Assembly (NCBI GenBank): GCA_035048495.1
Contig: CM068541.1
Location: 18,545,929-18,609,928 of the forward strand
Source: Euptelea pleiosperma
Taxonomy: Eukaryota > Streptophyta > Magnoliopsida > Ranunculales > Eupteleaceae
Reading direction: 5' to 3'
Length of the DNA: 64,000 nucleotides
In this document: piece by piece, positions 31,554 to 43,475 of the stretch
Layout: every line of letters begins with the position of its first letter
Numbering within the stretch: the stretch's first letter is position 1
Made by a program: the position numbers and the translations under genes
The notes under the pieces: generated by a model
The model's database searches: none
What the model was told of the DNA's origin: nothing
Seen by the model: only the letters and a program-made list of their open reading frames with translations

Positions 31554-33718
31554 TTACGTTTTTTATTTTTTAACCTTTTTGGACGTGCATAACAATTGTG
31601 AGTCCTGCCCCCCATCCCTCGTAATTCTTATGATCACTTAATAACCCAAACTCCATTTAATTCCTTTTAGTGTCATTAACATATCTTGCAACAACCTAAA
31701 TCATCAATCCATTTAATGGAATTTATATGCCAGCAACCATCTCAAATCATTATACTAAATGCATGTTACAGAGCATGGAATATAAAAAGGCCTTAAATTA
31801 TAATCAACTATTATCCATCACTTAATTCCATGTGCAGCTAATCTGAGCTGTTCAATCGACGGCACATATCCTATGATCAATAGGCTAAAAACCTATTTCG
31901 TTAAAAAAGGCTAAATTAAATGATGATTAGGAAATACCCAAATGTTAAGACTTAGGTCATTCTCCATCAATGAGGTGGCATTCAACTGAACATTAGGGAT
32001 CAAAGGAATGACTGGATCATCAATAAGTGGTACAAAATTTACCATTTAGGTCCTGTTGGTTGCACGGAAATTTTCTCTAGAAAAGAAAATAAGCAGGGAA
32101 TTTTCAAGAAAATGTGTCTGATGTTCGGGTGAACAAAGAATGTTTTTGTTTGCTGTTTAAGGTTCTCATGAAAGTCCTTGAATAGTTCTCATATTAGTGA
32201 TTTGCTACTTTTCTACCCATTGGTCTGTTAAAACAGGATAGAATTCTTTGGATCCCGCTAAGATCACTAGTTCACAAAGCACCGTTGAATGAACATTTTT
32301 GCTTCTTTGGTAGAATACTTACATTTATCAATTTATGTAGGAGATCTGATGGCTGTTATAAAGGAAGAATATGATGCAAGACGAGATATCAAAATGTTAA
32401 AGTATGAGCTTGAGCTCACCATGGCCCTTAGCGGATGTCGTGTGTTAAAGATATTATCAGGAGCCACAGAACATGAGATATTTCTACCCTGGCTCTAATG
32501 TTGATTGAAAGTAACATAATACATCCAAACTATTCGCCATATATTTGTTTCAGAGACCCGAGTGTATTCAATAGATTAGGTTATAACCATCCATCTTGCA
32601 GTGCTGTGAAAGGAACCAGGCACCGAGAAAGCGATAGAGGTTGTCTTAGCACTTACGCGTTGACCAGAAATTTAATTTTTTTAACTAATAAAAAAATTCA
32701 AATAACACAGATTCACTGTTTTCTCTTGAATCGTGAAATCAAGATAGCTTCCTTCAAATAATATAATATAAAAAAGGGGAATTGGAAGGTTGTAAACGAC
32801 AGTCAATAGCAGCCCATGTTGAACACCAATTCTCATGCACAAGGTAGAAGAGCTCGTGCTCAAAAACAGAGTGGCAAATAAGCTCTTTTTATCGCAAGAA
32901 AGAAAAATGCTGATACTTAATCAACAGAAAAAAAGGTGGACTGTACACTGTTGCTCTCACCAACAACAAACCCCCAGCTCCCCCCTGCTTTGCCTTTATT
33001 GGTGAAGAAGAACGAAGAGTATACAGAAGAGAGGAGGGGTAGGCCGGTAGGGTTTCTCTTCAAAGAGAAAGAAAACTCCTAACCCCTTAAAGATATGTAT
33101 TACAATTATATTAAGTTATTAACAAAGCTAACTTAATTAATAGATTAAGTAAAATTCTGAAACCTTGTTAACTTTCAATAGTGTTTGCCTGAGCCATGTT
33201 TCAGGCGAAGCGATAGCCTAGGCATTCCCTAGGAGAAGCTTTGATTACACTGCCATGTTGACTGAACACATCAATGTTGCATAATTTGCCCTAGATTCAT
33301 ATGCACACTCACACAATTTGAACATGTTGGCAATTGTTTGTTCCAATTCAGTTGTTGGCAAGTTGAGTGTGGAGAATGGAAGTTTTCTTATCATCCATCT
33401 GTATCTCATTCTGTATATTGATAAATATGGTTGTGCCAGGCTCAAATTTATTGCACTGGGATGGTATATTTTGGGGATAAAAACAGTGTTTTATACTAGA
33501 TTTGGGAGACAACAAGGGATCAATATGGTCTCCTAACCCCAACCAAATTAGATGATTGGAATCATCAAACTCTGTTGATTGTTCTACAGCATTCACCAAA
33601 TATACTTTTACCCTAAAAAGAATGCAATAGATCAAATGGTGACTATGATCTGATTTGGTTGTTTTCAAACCTATGACCTGCCATGCGTTTTGCCACACTT
33701 TCCTACGAGGCTGAGTTT
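31554..33718. other. intergenic
   Basis: No gene supported. An open plus-strand stretch at 32289-32498 (IYVGDLMAVIKEEYDARRDI, LELTMALSGCRVLKILSGA) looks protein-like but matches nothing I know. Confidence 0.35.
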
Positions 33719-34094
33719 GATGTCCCCAAGGAACTTCAAAGTTTGAAGTCCCCCTCCCAAAATAACATGTGGGCCACTCTTTAGGGCCCACTGACCTTAT
33801 GGATGTTTGGTCCACCTTGTCATGGATCTACACTTCAAAAATCGGTTTAGTTGGTGATTTCTAGACATTGAATTTGAGCACTTCAATAGCATGATTTCTG
33901 GCTGTTGGATTTGAGCTTTTTTTTTATGGATGCTAAAATATAACTGTTAGAAATCAACGATCAAGCTGATTTTTGGTATATAGGTATACCTAGAGGTGGA
34001 CCAAACATCCATAAGGTCAGCAGGCCCTAAAGGATGCTCTACGTGGCATTTTTGGGAGGGGGAGACTTCAAATTTTGAAGTTCCCAGGGACAGC
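33719..34094. repeat. foldback element with CTTCAAAATTTGAAG arms
   Basis: Outer arms GTCCCCAAGGAACTTCAAAG...TTGAAGTCCCCCTCCCAAAA and, reversed, GCTGTCCCTGGGAACTTCAA...GAAGTCTCCCCCTCCCAAAA. Inside is the core family: CACTGACCTTATGGATGTTTGG, GGTGATTTCTAGACATTG and its mirror, ending CTACGTGGCATT. The same outer arms surround an unrelated interior at 47975-48165. Confidence 0.8.
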
Positions 34095-36328
34095 AAATAT
34101 TTTCTCCTTCCCTACAACACCCACATGACACTCATGTTTGTGAGTGTACCAAATCCTGCACCACAGAAATCATGTCACTATACCAGGAAAGTCGATCGTT
34201 GTACTCCATAAATCATGTCACTAAACAAACGCAGTATCTTTGCAATATTTTTCACATGCTAAAACCTATGCACTACATAAATCCTGTCAACAATGTAGCA
34301 TTGCAATACCTATCACATACTAAAAACCTATAAAAGAAGATCATGGCAAAGTAGCCCTACAAAACCTATCACATACTAAAACCTATAAGGGTGAACCTAA
34401 CCAATCTGTATATACTATATATGTAATTACACAACAACATATATATGTTACATAGTCCCACTGCTGTCATATACTTCTCACGTAGTTTCCTGCTATCCAC
34501 CTCTGATATGTTTTATTCCTCGCAAGAAAGAATTATGCACCAAAGCACTGTCTAGAAAGTCCAAAGAGAATCCTTCCACCTTCATAATCTCCAATACAAC
34601 TTCCTTGACACACCATCTACTAACCTGGACAAGATGTCAATCTTCACACTTATCATGTCCATCATACTTATGAAAAAAAAATTATCATGTCCATCATCTC
34701 CCTCACAAGATCGACCGTATGAAGTTTCTTGTAGTGCCACGGCCACTGCTTTGCTGTATTGAAGGAGATGGTTTCCTTCTGGCATGTTGGCTCGACCGGT
34801 CAACCCCTTCATCAATGTCATCTATACTCATCTCCTCGTAACTCAGTGGCAACTCATCGGCGGCCTCTACACCCTCGATGGGACCCAAAGTTAGGTCAAC
34901 TTCAATATCAAGAGTCAAGACAAGCCATGGCCAATATTCTAGTGGCGTGATCGTTGCCTATAATAATAATACCCAACAACTTGTAATCCCATTTGCATGC
35001 ATTTTCACAATAAGGCCTGAACATAGGGTAGGCTTGTGAACTATCAAAAATTCATACAAAAAAAAAGATTATCATCCAAGTGTGCATCTATTTATCATAA
35101 GCTACCCAATTAGATTCAATTTGATTTGCACCTTGATGTAGTCGTTCCATATATTACTGAGCCAAATCCACTTTGCTGCTTCAAAATATAGATGATGTGG
35201 TATTCTAACCGGAGTGTTTAAAACCAAATATCTATATTCTTCCAGGGCACATAAACACTGAGACGATCAGCCAAAGCAAGGCTAACAGGATTATGGGCTT
35301 GATCTTTGAAACCCTTGTCCCCTTTGTGACTCAACCTTGCTGGTTCGAGTCGTTCAACAACCTAGACTAATATTTCTATCTTGGAATCGTCTATTCCTTG
35401 AGTCCATCTAAGCTATCTCATTGTGTCCTTGTTAAAATAAGGCTCATACGGTACGTCTAACAAGTAACAACCCACAAGCATACAAGAAGTAACTACAGTT
35501 GCCGATCTAAGACAAAACTCATGAGCTGTTTCTTGCGGTTCTCATCATGTGCCATCTACATTGCATGAGAACGCATGGTTTGTATTTCAACTAATTTAAG
35601 GAATTTAATGTGATCTTGTAGAATATAATCATACACCCATAGTATGGAAACAACTACTATAACCACTTAATAATACACATTGAATAACATAACGTATCTA
35701 CCTGACTTAACTACCACCTCTGGTTATCTATATTAGAGTATGCATGGACTCCTATTCGGTCACTTTTGAGAATACAAAAAGTCTTTAGCCATACACCACA
35801 TCAGTGCATTCTTAACACACACCTTTTCTATTGCACTCAATTATATAACACAATACAATTGTCATCTATAATTGTAAGCAACAAATCAATGCATTTTTCA
35901 TGTAAATGCCAAATAGTTACTACACTCAATTATTCAGAAACACCAAACAAGGAATATGGCAGAACCAAGTTTGTGAATAGTGGCGTTGAAATTACAGGAT
36001 GGACATATTCTTCTTTCTTCTCAATTGCTGTTACTTTAGAATACATGTACACCTTAATGTTTTTCGTTACTTCTGTATGTTTTTATATGGTAATGCTGGC
36101 CATGAACAGAGCAAAGAATATTAAAACTAAATTGGTGTGGGTCTTACTAAAAGGAATCCCAAAACAGGTAGTGCATTCACATTGTAATGTATTTTCTGTG
36201 TCTCAGCATTACCCATATGAGTTCTTTGACCCCATTTTCTATACCACTGAAATAGGTTTATAGAGTGATAATAATGGGGAAGAATGGGTTTGTTTTTGTG
36301 ACTTCTCTAAGCCTAGATTTTTTATTTA
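34095..36328. other. intergenic with unidentified coding-like stretches
   Basis: Minus-strand pieces such as DIEVDLTLGPIEGVEAADEL (34703-34918) and, in shifted frames around 35200-35450, VERLEPARLSHKGDKGF and LADRLSVYVPWKNIDIW look like remnants of a protein gene with many breaks. I cannot name it. Plus-strand 35766-36263 is open for 165 codons but has AT-driven composition and no motif. Confidence 0.35.
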
Positions 36329-36355
36329 CTAGGGGATGACCCGTGCCGATGGCAC
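36329..36355 (-). mobile_element. Helitron 3' end (CTAG with hairpin)
   Basis: On the minus strand, GTGCCATCGGCAC (perfect 5-bp stem, 3-base loop, 36343-36355) is followed 10 bases later by CTAG (36332-36329) and T. Hairpin plus CTRR-T is the Helitron 3' signature. The element would extend to the right; its 5' end is not identified. Confidence 0.55.
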
Positions 36356-36464
36356 TCCCCGACAAAGCGTCCCCAAAAAATTCGTCCATAAGTAATGCGA
36401 TGAATACCATTTGTAGACCTCCAAATCATGTTGATTTTTGGTTAAAGATATTCCAATCCAAAGT

Positions 36465-36560
36465 AAGAATTGATTAATCATGCAGATTTTTAGTCTGTTA
36501 GTCCACCTGGGGATGGGCCGAACAGCGATATGGCCAGTGGTCTCTAAGGGTGTGCTAATG
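36465..36560. repeat. foldback right half
   Basis: TTGATTAATCATGCAGATTTTTAGT, GTTAGTCCACCTGGGGATGGGCCGAACA and GTGGTCTCTAAGGGTGTGC are the right half of the core family, joined directly to the 95-bp tandem array. Confidence 0.6.
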
Positions 36561-36845
36561 CCACTAAGTAAAACTTCGATGAACATCCCCATGACGGCCC
36601 ACAATATGAGCCACGTAGGACATTTGTAGAGGACGCTGACAGTATGAATCTTAGGCCACTGACTAAAACTTCTATTACCACCCCCATAACGGCCCACAAT
36701 ATGAGCCACATGGCACATTTGTAGTGGATGCTGACTGTATGGATCTTTAGCCAATGAGTAAAACTTCGATGACCACACCCATAACGGCCCACAATATGAG
36801 CCACATGTCACATTTGTTGAGGACGCTGACTGTATGAGTCATTGG
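36561..36845. repeat. tandem array, three 95-bp units of a foldback arm
   Basis: Units at 36561-36655, 36656-36750 and 36751-36845, each exactly 95 bp, start CCAMTRASTAAAACTTC and contain GGCCCACAATATGAGCCACRT, CATTTGTAGAGGACGCTGAC and GTATGGATCTT. Each is the left outer arm of the core family, so the element has expanded its own arm. Confidence 0.9.
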
Positions 36846-36960
36846 ACTACCCCACATCCAACAGCTAGAAATCTCCAATCAAGCTAATTTTTGGTTTGTA
36901 GGTCGTCCAAAGTGTGGGCCAAACATTCATTGAGTCAGTGTGCCAAAAAAAAATGTGCTG
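36846..36960. repeat. foldback right half after the tandem array
   Basis: GAAATCTCCAATCAAGCTAATTTTTGG, TTTGTAGGTCGTCC and GGCCAAACATTCATTGAGTCAGTG mirror the core. The array above replaces the left arm. Confidence 0.65.
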
Positions 36961-37231
36961 CACCCTGAAAGAGTGTGTTACATTGTGGTGATCTGTATGT
37001 CACCTGATTAGTGATTTCTAACCATTGGATTGGAGTTAATCATGCTGATTTTTGGTATGTAGATCCAACTGTTAAAACACACCAATCAGACTGAGGTGTT
37101 GGATCTGATATGTACCGTTTTCCCCTTTTTTTTTCGTGTTACAACCCGTTATAACTGAAAAATGGTAACACCCCCAGTGAGCAAATGGGCCACAACCATG
37201 ACCCATCCATGTCCCCCATCCATGTCTCGAG
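36961..37231. other. degenerate foldback pieces
   Basis: Fragments GATTAGTGATTTCTAACCATTGG (37002-37026) and CATGCTGATTTTTGGTATGTAG are core pieces in normal order but without arms. 37136-37175 has the TTATAACTG/TAACACCCCC repeat also seen in the duplication blocks. Confidence 0.45.
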
Positions 37232-37735
37232 ACCAAATATTTGATGACGGACCCCTATGAGCCACATGGCACAATCTTATAGACCACTGATCGTGTGAAT
37301 ATTTGTTATTTCCTATGTGGACCTACATACAAAAAATCAGACAGATTAGTTATTCATAACCTTTTGGCAAAAATTTCCTATGTGGACCTACATACAAAAA
37401 ATCAGACAGATTAGTTATTCATAACCTTTTGATCGTGATTCACAAAATAATGCTTGAATTCACCTTTGAAAATCAACCCATGAAAAGACTGACATCAAAC
37501 AGTTAGAACTCACCAATCAAGTGGCCCACCACTTGATGGACCTACAAACAAAAAAATTACCATGATTGGTGATCTCAAACAATACAATCTGGGTATCCAA
37601 ACAAAAATTTAAATCAAACAGCTATAAATTATATCCCATCAAAATGTTCAAATCAGACGGCTAGAGATCACAAATCAAGTCGATTGTTGGGGTGTAGGTC
37701 CTTCAACTGAATTCATGGGTCACTGGGCCTGAAAA
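37232..37735. repeat. diverged foldback element with 63-bp internal tandem duplication
   Basis: Left arm GAGCCACATGGCACAATCTTATAG; right part CAAATCAAGTCGATTGTTGGGGTG to CATGGGTCACTGGGCC. The segment TTTCCTATGTGGACCTACATACAAAAAATCAGACAGATTAG...CCTTTTG occurs twice in tandem (from 37310 and from 37374). Confidence 0.6.
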
Positions 37736-37799
37736 TTTGTGCCAGGTTGAATGTTTTTATGTGCTACATTTCCAAAGGAAAAATGATCCGAGAGTAGAA

Positions 37800-37975
37800 C
37801 TTTGCTGACCGGCCACAATATGAGCCACGTTTCATATTCTTAGATTAGATGTTTTCTGACTGTATGAATGTTTGTCCCAACCCTAGACCACATTCAATCC
37901 CCATGATGGCCCACAATATGAGCCACATCCCACATTTGTAGAGGTCGCTGATTAGTGATTTCTAAATCAACAACC
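37800..37975. repeat. two tandem left arms of the foldback family
   Basis: GGCCACAATATGAGCCACGT at 37811 and GGCCCACAATATGAGCCACAT at 37904 are about 93 bp apart, the same arm period as the array at 36561. The second leads into GATTAGTGATTTCTAAATC. Confidence 0.6.
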
Positions 37976-38964
37976 AATGAGAACAAAAAAAGGAGGAAAT
38001 CCATTAAAAGAGAAATAGATTCCTGAAACTTCTCATAGACAACATTACAAACAGTTTCTGGGCACACCAAGCAATAACTTAAATATGTACAAAACAAAAC
38101 AATATTAAGGCAAAAATGTGCAGAACAAAACAATATTAAGGCAAGAATGTCCAGAAAAAAACGATGCATCATCTCTGTATCTTAACAACCTGCAACTTTA
38201 GATGAAATTTCCCAAAACAGAAATGAATTTACAGAGTAAATGGTTGGATCAGGGAAGCAGAGAGAATACTAAAAATGAGAAATACCTGTAGTGAGCGTAG
38301 GAACCTCCCTTCTTTGCGTATCGCACTTGAGAGAGAGAGAGAATGGAGTGAGACGTGGGTTTGTAGGTTTGCGCAAGTGCGGGTAATGTGGAGAGTGGGA
38401 TTGTGGTTGGTTTCTTAAGTAGTGGCTGAGATCCGACCGTCCAACTTAGATGGATGGATTTGATCTCAGCCACTCTTTATGTTGGGGATAAGTTTTGACT
38501 CGATCCATAGTTGAAACAAAAGCATTTGGAAGAAATTGAACATCTTAATGGTTCATTTCTTATCAAATAATTGCCTTATGATCAAGAACTACATAATACA
38601 TAGTACAAGTTCTAGGAATATTACCTCTTGTTTGCAAGACAAATACCAAGAACAATGGCCGCTGCAACGACTGCAATAGAAAAGGATGTGAGGATCTTCA
38701 CAGCAGAAATACCTGAATTTTGGGCAAAAATGCCATCAAAACCCTAATCAAATGGCGAAATGAACCGGCCAGATCGAAAAAGACACGCGCACACACAGAA
38801 ATGGGGGTGGGCAATTTCTTGGTTGCCTTACCCACCTTGGGATAAAATCTAGTCTACAAGCAGTTGCATACTTTTGAGTATGTATACGTGAGCAGAAGGC
38901 GACACATAGCAAAGTTAACCAAGCTTAACATGCCTGCCACCCCTGATACAGTTAAGCCAAGTTG
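37976..38964. other. intergenic with hairpin
   Basis: No gene. 38421-38474 forms a hairpin (AGTGGCTGAGATC ... GATCTCAGCCACT), a motif resembling the GAGATC segment of the Helitron 5' candidate at 29.7 kb. 38075-38155 has a short tandem repeat (GCAGAACAAAACAATATTAAGGCAA-type). Confidence 0.4.
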
Positions 38965-39391
38965 TATTTTTAATAGGAAAAAGATGTAACAAGGTACGCC
39001 TGAAACTGTTTCATTTGCGGAAGCGGCATTTTTGTAGTCACCGCTGCCATCTGGGCCCACTAACCGCATGGATGTTTATCCCTCCCCTTCGTGGATTTAC
39101 AGACCAATAATCACCTTGATTGGTAATCTATAACCATTAGAATTTAACACTTTTTAGCACTTTTTAAGGCGTTCTTATAGCCGTTGAATTTAACTATTTT
39201 TTGAGTACCAAAACCAACGGTTAAAAATCATTAAACAAGCTGAATTTTTTGTATGACTGTCTATTAAGGGGTGGGCTAAACATCCATGCGGTCAGTGGGC
39301 CCAGATGGCATTGGTGACTAACAAAAATGCTGCTTCTGCAAATGAAAAGATCTCAGGTATACCTTGTTACATCACGACCCTTTTTAATATT
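38965..39391. repeat. foldback element with GTAACAAGGTA arms
   Basis: Long arms: GATGTAACAAGGTACGCCTG...TTTCATTTGC...GCATTTTTGTAGTCACC...GCCATCTGGGCCCACTAACC on the left, mirrored on the right (GGGCCCAGATGGC...GGTATACCTTGTTACATC). Core motifs CCGCATGGATGTTTAT and AAACATCCATGCGGTCAGTGGGCCC lie inside. Arm length ~130 bp with few mismatches. Confidence 0.8.
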
Positions 39392-40403
39392 ACTAGTTGA
39401 TGTACACGTGCGTTGCAAGTGGACAATATTCAAATTCTTGTAACAGCCACAAGAGATAGACGATTAGAATCAATAAATTATTAGGACACATTTTTGATAA
39501 TGTTAGAAGTCTCTACTGAGGACGATGGACCTTCCCCATTGTGGTGTCGTGTCTAACGCATACTCAAAACATACCCATTGAAGTAATGAGAAAATAATAA
39601 GATCCAGACCGTTGGATGGTGTAGGATGTATATCGGGGACAACAATGGTGTAGGAGAGAACCCCATTGTGGTCTATAAAAAATATTAGATAAAAAGATTA
39701 AAACTAAATCTTTTACATATTAGTTTTTATTAAATTATTTATTTTTAAATACATACTAATTATAAATAAGTTATTATTATTATTGAAATAACATAATATA
39801 TAAAAAAAATTCCATAATAAATATTTAATAGGCAAATCAAAACATTTTCAATCTTACGCTTGCGATGAAAAATGGAATTTTTAACTTAATAGACATGGCG
39901 CCATAATGAGAAGACAGAGTCTATTTCAATAATTAAATATTAAAAATACACTATAATGAATGATTGTGAAGAACCATGTTCAAGGTGCGCTATATCATCT
40001 AAAGATAACATGGGTTTTATAGGAAAATATCTACCGTTGGATCTCAAGCTCTCTGCATATCGTCTTACATAATCCAAAATCTGTGAATGGTGTCGTCTTT
40101 AAGAGAAATCCCAACATCCGACGCATTGAAAGTGTTCTTTGAAGCAATGCTCTACTGAGATTGATGCCAACTTATATGGTTGTTGTTGGTTTGACTACCC
40201 TCATAAGTACGCCATCTTTATTTAAGTTATCAAAACCTTGTGCTAGCCTTGATATCGCATAAATGCCCGTTTTCATGTGCCTTTCAATTGTCGATACCAT
40301 TAGATCAAGTTGCACAAAACTCTATCTTCTAGCCTCTTGGCTCTTTGGCTCATGTACCAATTATTTTTGTATATTTTGATATTTTCCCGTAACCTTTATG
40401 AGG

Positions 40404-41010
40404 TCACCTGGGATAGAAGAAGCTAAGGGAGATATTGGCATTTGATGGGGAAAAAGTGGCATTGAGTGGGTTACATGCATCTTCACACATTTCATTGAGC
40501 TCCATAGTACTCATTATCAGTAAAGGTTGGATTTGTGGGTGCATGGGTTTTCTCCCTTCAACAACATTTGTAAGGCCCTCGACATCAACAGTCATAATGA
40601 AGGGACTTCTTGTGTGCACAGAAGTTCCACATGCACCACCATCAAAATCTTTTTCTTAATGTTGTTATTGTCATACTAATGCAACATCAAATTTGTGTCG
40701 AAGAGTTCTTCCACTGTCCCAAGTTGGAAAATCTTCTATGCCTGTCCCATCCAAATGTCATGTGAGAAAAGAAAAAAATAAATAAAAGATCACCAATTGA
40801 ATAATTTATTATCTTACAATATAAGGAATTATAGATTAAATCTTTGAAAATGAAGTATAGAAACAGATGTGATGAGATTATCCTTGGAGTTTTTGTCTTG
40901 TTTTGCCTTCCAATAACAATTTCTAGGAAAAGCACCCAATGCAAAGCTGTAGACATCCGCCTTTTCTATTTAGTGGCCATGGGTTAGGTACTTTTGGAGC
41001 CATATTCAGG
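40404..41010 (-). pseudogene. receptor-like kinase C-terminal fragment (Helitron cargo)
   Basis: Minus-strand pieces PEYGSKST, KADVYSFALGAFL then EIVIGRQNKTKTP match kinase subdomains VIII-IX (APEY...ADVYSFG...LEIVSGR). After an intron-like gap come ELLCTQEVPSL, MSRALQMLLKGENP and, to the end, TMELNEMCEDACNPLNAT...SLSFFYPR, typical of the C-terminus of cysteine-rich (DUF26) receptor kinases. Stops and shifts separate the pieces. Non-functional. The CRK assignment rests on C-terminal motifs only. Confidence 0.65.
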
Positions 41011-41129
41011 AAAAAAATCAAAAAAATATTCAAAGTATAAATCCAATACATAAATGCATCTTACCTACATATAAAATCTTCACATATGTGGGATATGTTA
41101 ACATTAATGCTCATATATTGAAACAGAAG

Positions 41130-41386
41130 GCGTTGTTTAGCATGCCCAGTCATGGTTCCGGTCTCCTAACCGTTACTTCATCCGCAACAATGATGAAGGT
41201 GAGACCACTGCCTCCATAACCCCAACCGGTATTTGAGACTCTGGCAGTGAATTTGGTGCTGCTTAAAAACTTGAGATCGTGGTGGATTCTATTTCTTGGG
41301 TTGCTGTGTGGGTAGAAATCTAGGAAAGAGAGATGCTTGGTTATGTTAGTTACAGGTCCATTCTTCTTGTTCATTTGCAGGTTCAT
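41130..41386 (-). pseudogene. legume-lectin-type domain fragment (Helitron cargo)
   Basis: Minus strand: LSSTKFTARVSNTGWGYGGS, GLTFIIVADEVTVRRPEP, stop, LGMLNNA resembles the start of plant L-type lectin domains (GGSGLTFIIVPDEFT...PWLGMLNDA). One stop replaces the W of PWLGML. Placed upstream of the kinase fragment in the same direction, it could be from one lectin receptor kinase or from two captured genes. Confidence 0.55.
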
Positions 41387-41919
41387 AGGCTATGAAAAAA
41401 GGAAAAAAAAAAAAAGCACGGATGTTGCAGAAGAGATGGGAAATAGAGGTGATTTGTGCATAGAAGAGATTCAAAGAAAAATAATCTTTAGTTCATGAGA
41501 TCGATAACGTAGGGGCGATGATATAAAGCATTTGTTCATTCTGGTTTCTCCGAATTCCTTTGGCCGTGATTCCTCCTCCTTAAATTGTTAGAGAGTCATT
41601 TAAGAAGAAGGAAAGACATTCTAGGAAATAGAAGAGACGTTTTAGGAAGCTAGAGAGCCACCGGTGGATTTTCCATATAAAGAAGATGAGAGGTTTCAAA
41701 TGAGAAATGTTTTAGAAAGTTGGAGAGCCGTTTTAGGAAGATGGAGAACTGTTTTGGGCAATATGAGACATTTTAGGAAAGAGAGTGGTTGGCAAATTAG
41801 TTTAGGACATTAAGAAAAGGGTAAATGTGTCTTTTAGTATAGATAATGAGGATAAAATAGGGAAAAAAAAGTTTTTTCAGAATACCGACATTTAGAAGTA
41901 GTATAGATATAGATATAGA

Positions 41920-42902
41920 TTATTTTAAAACTTTTCTTTTGAAAACCCTTTTTCAAAACAGGGAAGGATACTTCGATCTCTTCTTGCGCCCCTTACTCAC
42001 CTTCCCTCCTTCTCTCTCTTTGAAGAATTCTTCCCCTAACCCAATCCGTTATCTCTCTAGCCTACTGTGCCACCACAGAAGGACCGTCGTTTTTTTTTTC
42101 TTGCCCATAACTCAGCCACCTGATGGAGTGATTTCACGCAGTTACAGCATATTTCCCGGCCAAGTAGCAACTCGTTAAAGCATCCACAAGTGAGAGGACC
42201 GCCCCTTGTTCAATGTGCTAGAAAATACCGGCTTAGAATCCCTTGCCCACCCACAATATCCATTATTACTAACAAGGAATTGACCTTGGGCAAACAATGA
42301 TCGTCCAGAAGTAAAATACAGACCAGAATATCCTAAACATAGAAACTTGTGAAATCTATTCTTTAAATGATTCTCCTTAACTCCAAATAACAAATTACAA
42401 GGGTGGCTTGACAGAATGCTCGTCATTCCTGCAAATCAGAGTGCCGCTGAAAATCTATTTTTTTTAATTAATTTTTTTAATTATTACGCCATGTGAAGTG
42501 TTATTGATGAATTGATAGAATTCATGGATTATGATCTACCTCCAAAAAATTGCTGATCAAACACAAATACTAAAACCCTAGAACTGGAAAATCACAAACC
42601 CTAGCTTTTAACATCCAAGAGTCAGAGAGAGAGAGAGAGAGAGAGAGCCTGTTCGTGAGTATAGAATCGGAAACTAGAAACTGTTTGTGAGGCAAAACCA
42701 TAACTATTTTTTGGATAAAATACGAGGGCCTTACTTTTCATCGGCAACTAAGCGGCGTAGTGAACCTGGATTTGACGATTTTCGCTGGGTGTTTTGCAGC
42801 TCCACTGTGAGTACTCTCTACTGTATACGTGAGAGAGAGAGAGAGAGAAAAGGAGAGAGGAAGACGAAAAGGCTGTGGAACTTTGATGGCAGAGTAAACC
42901 TT
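41920..42902. other. intergenic, GA repeat
   Basis: A minus-strand stretch at 42175-42426 (HKFLCLGYSGLYFTSGRSLF) is open but unrecognised. GA microsatellites lie at 42625-42646 and 42830-42846. Confidence 0.35.
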
Positions 42903-43250
42903 GGTGTGAGCGAAGCCGATCACAGCCCACAGGATAGCCACATGGCACACTCTTAGTGGATGCTGATCGTAAGGATGTTTGGCCAATCACTAGGTGGACC
43001 TACAAACCAAAATGAACCTGATCAGTGATTCTAAGTGTTGGATTGAAGTTATTTTCATGGGTATATATTAACCATAGGAATTTGAGCGTTATTTGGGTGC
43101 AAAGATCCAAAGGTTGTAACTTGTAAATCACTAATCAAGCTCATTTTTTGTTTGCAGGTTCACTGAATGACTGGCCAAACATACAGATGGTCAGCACCCT
43201 CTAAGAGTGTGCCACATGGTTCATAATGTGGGCTATGATCGGCTTTGCTT
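42903..43250. repeat. foldback element with GAAGCCGATCA arms
   Basis: Arms GCGAAGCCGATCACAGCCCACA...ATAGCCACATGGCACACTC and, reversed, GCAAAGCCGATCATAGCCCACATT...GAACCATGTGGCACACTC flank a full core (GGATGTTTGGCCAATCACTAGGTGG, GATTCTAAGTGTTGGATTG and mirror). Near-complete copy, ~348 bp. Confidence 0.82.
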
Positions 43251-43263
43251 ACACTGGGGTGTG

Positions 43264-43475
43264 AGCCAATGTTTACTCATGGATGTTTGTGTTGGGCCCA
43301 ACCCCAATTGGACCTACAGAGTCTATAGGTCCACCTTATGCTACATATCGAAAATTTAACCCACTTAGTGATTTTCATGGATTTATTTTTAACCCTAGAA
43401 TTTAAGTATTATTTGGGATACAAATATTCAAAGATTTCAAATCAATGCGGATTTTTGGTATTTGGGTCGACTTAG
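43264..43475. repeat. diverged foldback element without arms
   Basis: TCATGGATGTTTGTGTTGGGCCCAACCCC, TAACCCACTTAGTGATTTTCATGG and GCGGATTTTTGGTATTTGGGTCGAC preserve the core order. The right arm is absent. Confidence 0.5.

Larger units (their letters stand above)
39393..41919 (-). mobile_element. Helitron with gene-fragment cargo, 2.5 kb
   Basis: On the minus strand the element starts A|TCTATATCTATATCTATAC (41919) and ends in CTAG|T (39393), with a hairpin CACTTGCAACGCACGTG (39421-39405) nine bases before the end. TC start, CTRR end, subterminal hairpin and A/T host bases without target duplication are all as expected for Helitrons. No Rep/helicase is present, so it is non-autonomous. Its interior carries degenerate receptor-kinase and lectin coding fragments in the same orientation as the element. 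Confidence 0.72.

Noticed and set aside
33348..33815. 155-codon minus-strand frame
   Set aside because: Half of it is translated foldback arm sequence (33719 onward); the rest has no motif and no conserved copy.
35766..36263. 165-codon plus-strand frame
   Set aside because: AT-driven composition, no recognisable motif, start context and flanks do not suggest a gene; kept only as unidentified.
36329..36811. 160-codon minus-strand frame with repeated HIVGRYG residues
   Set aside because: It is the translation of the 95-bp tandem units; the unit length is not a multiple of 3, so the repeats fall in different frames.
42175..42426. Minus-strand 83-codon frame as first exon of a gene
   Set aside because: Balanced composition but no continuation, splice pattern or known family; not enough to call a gene.
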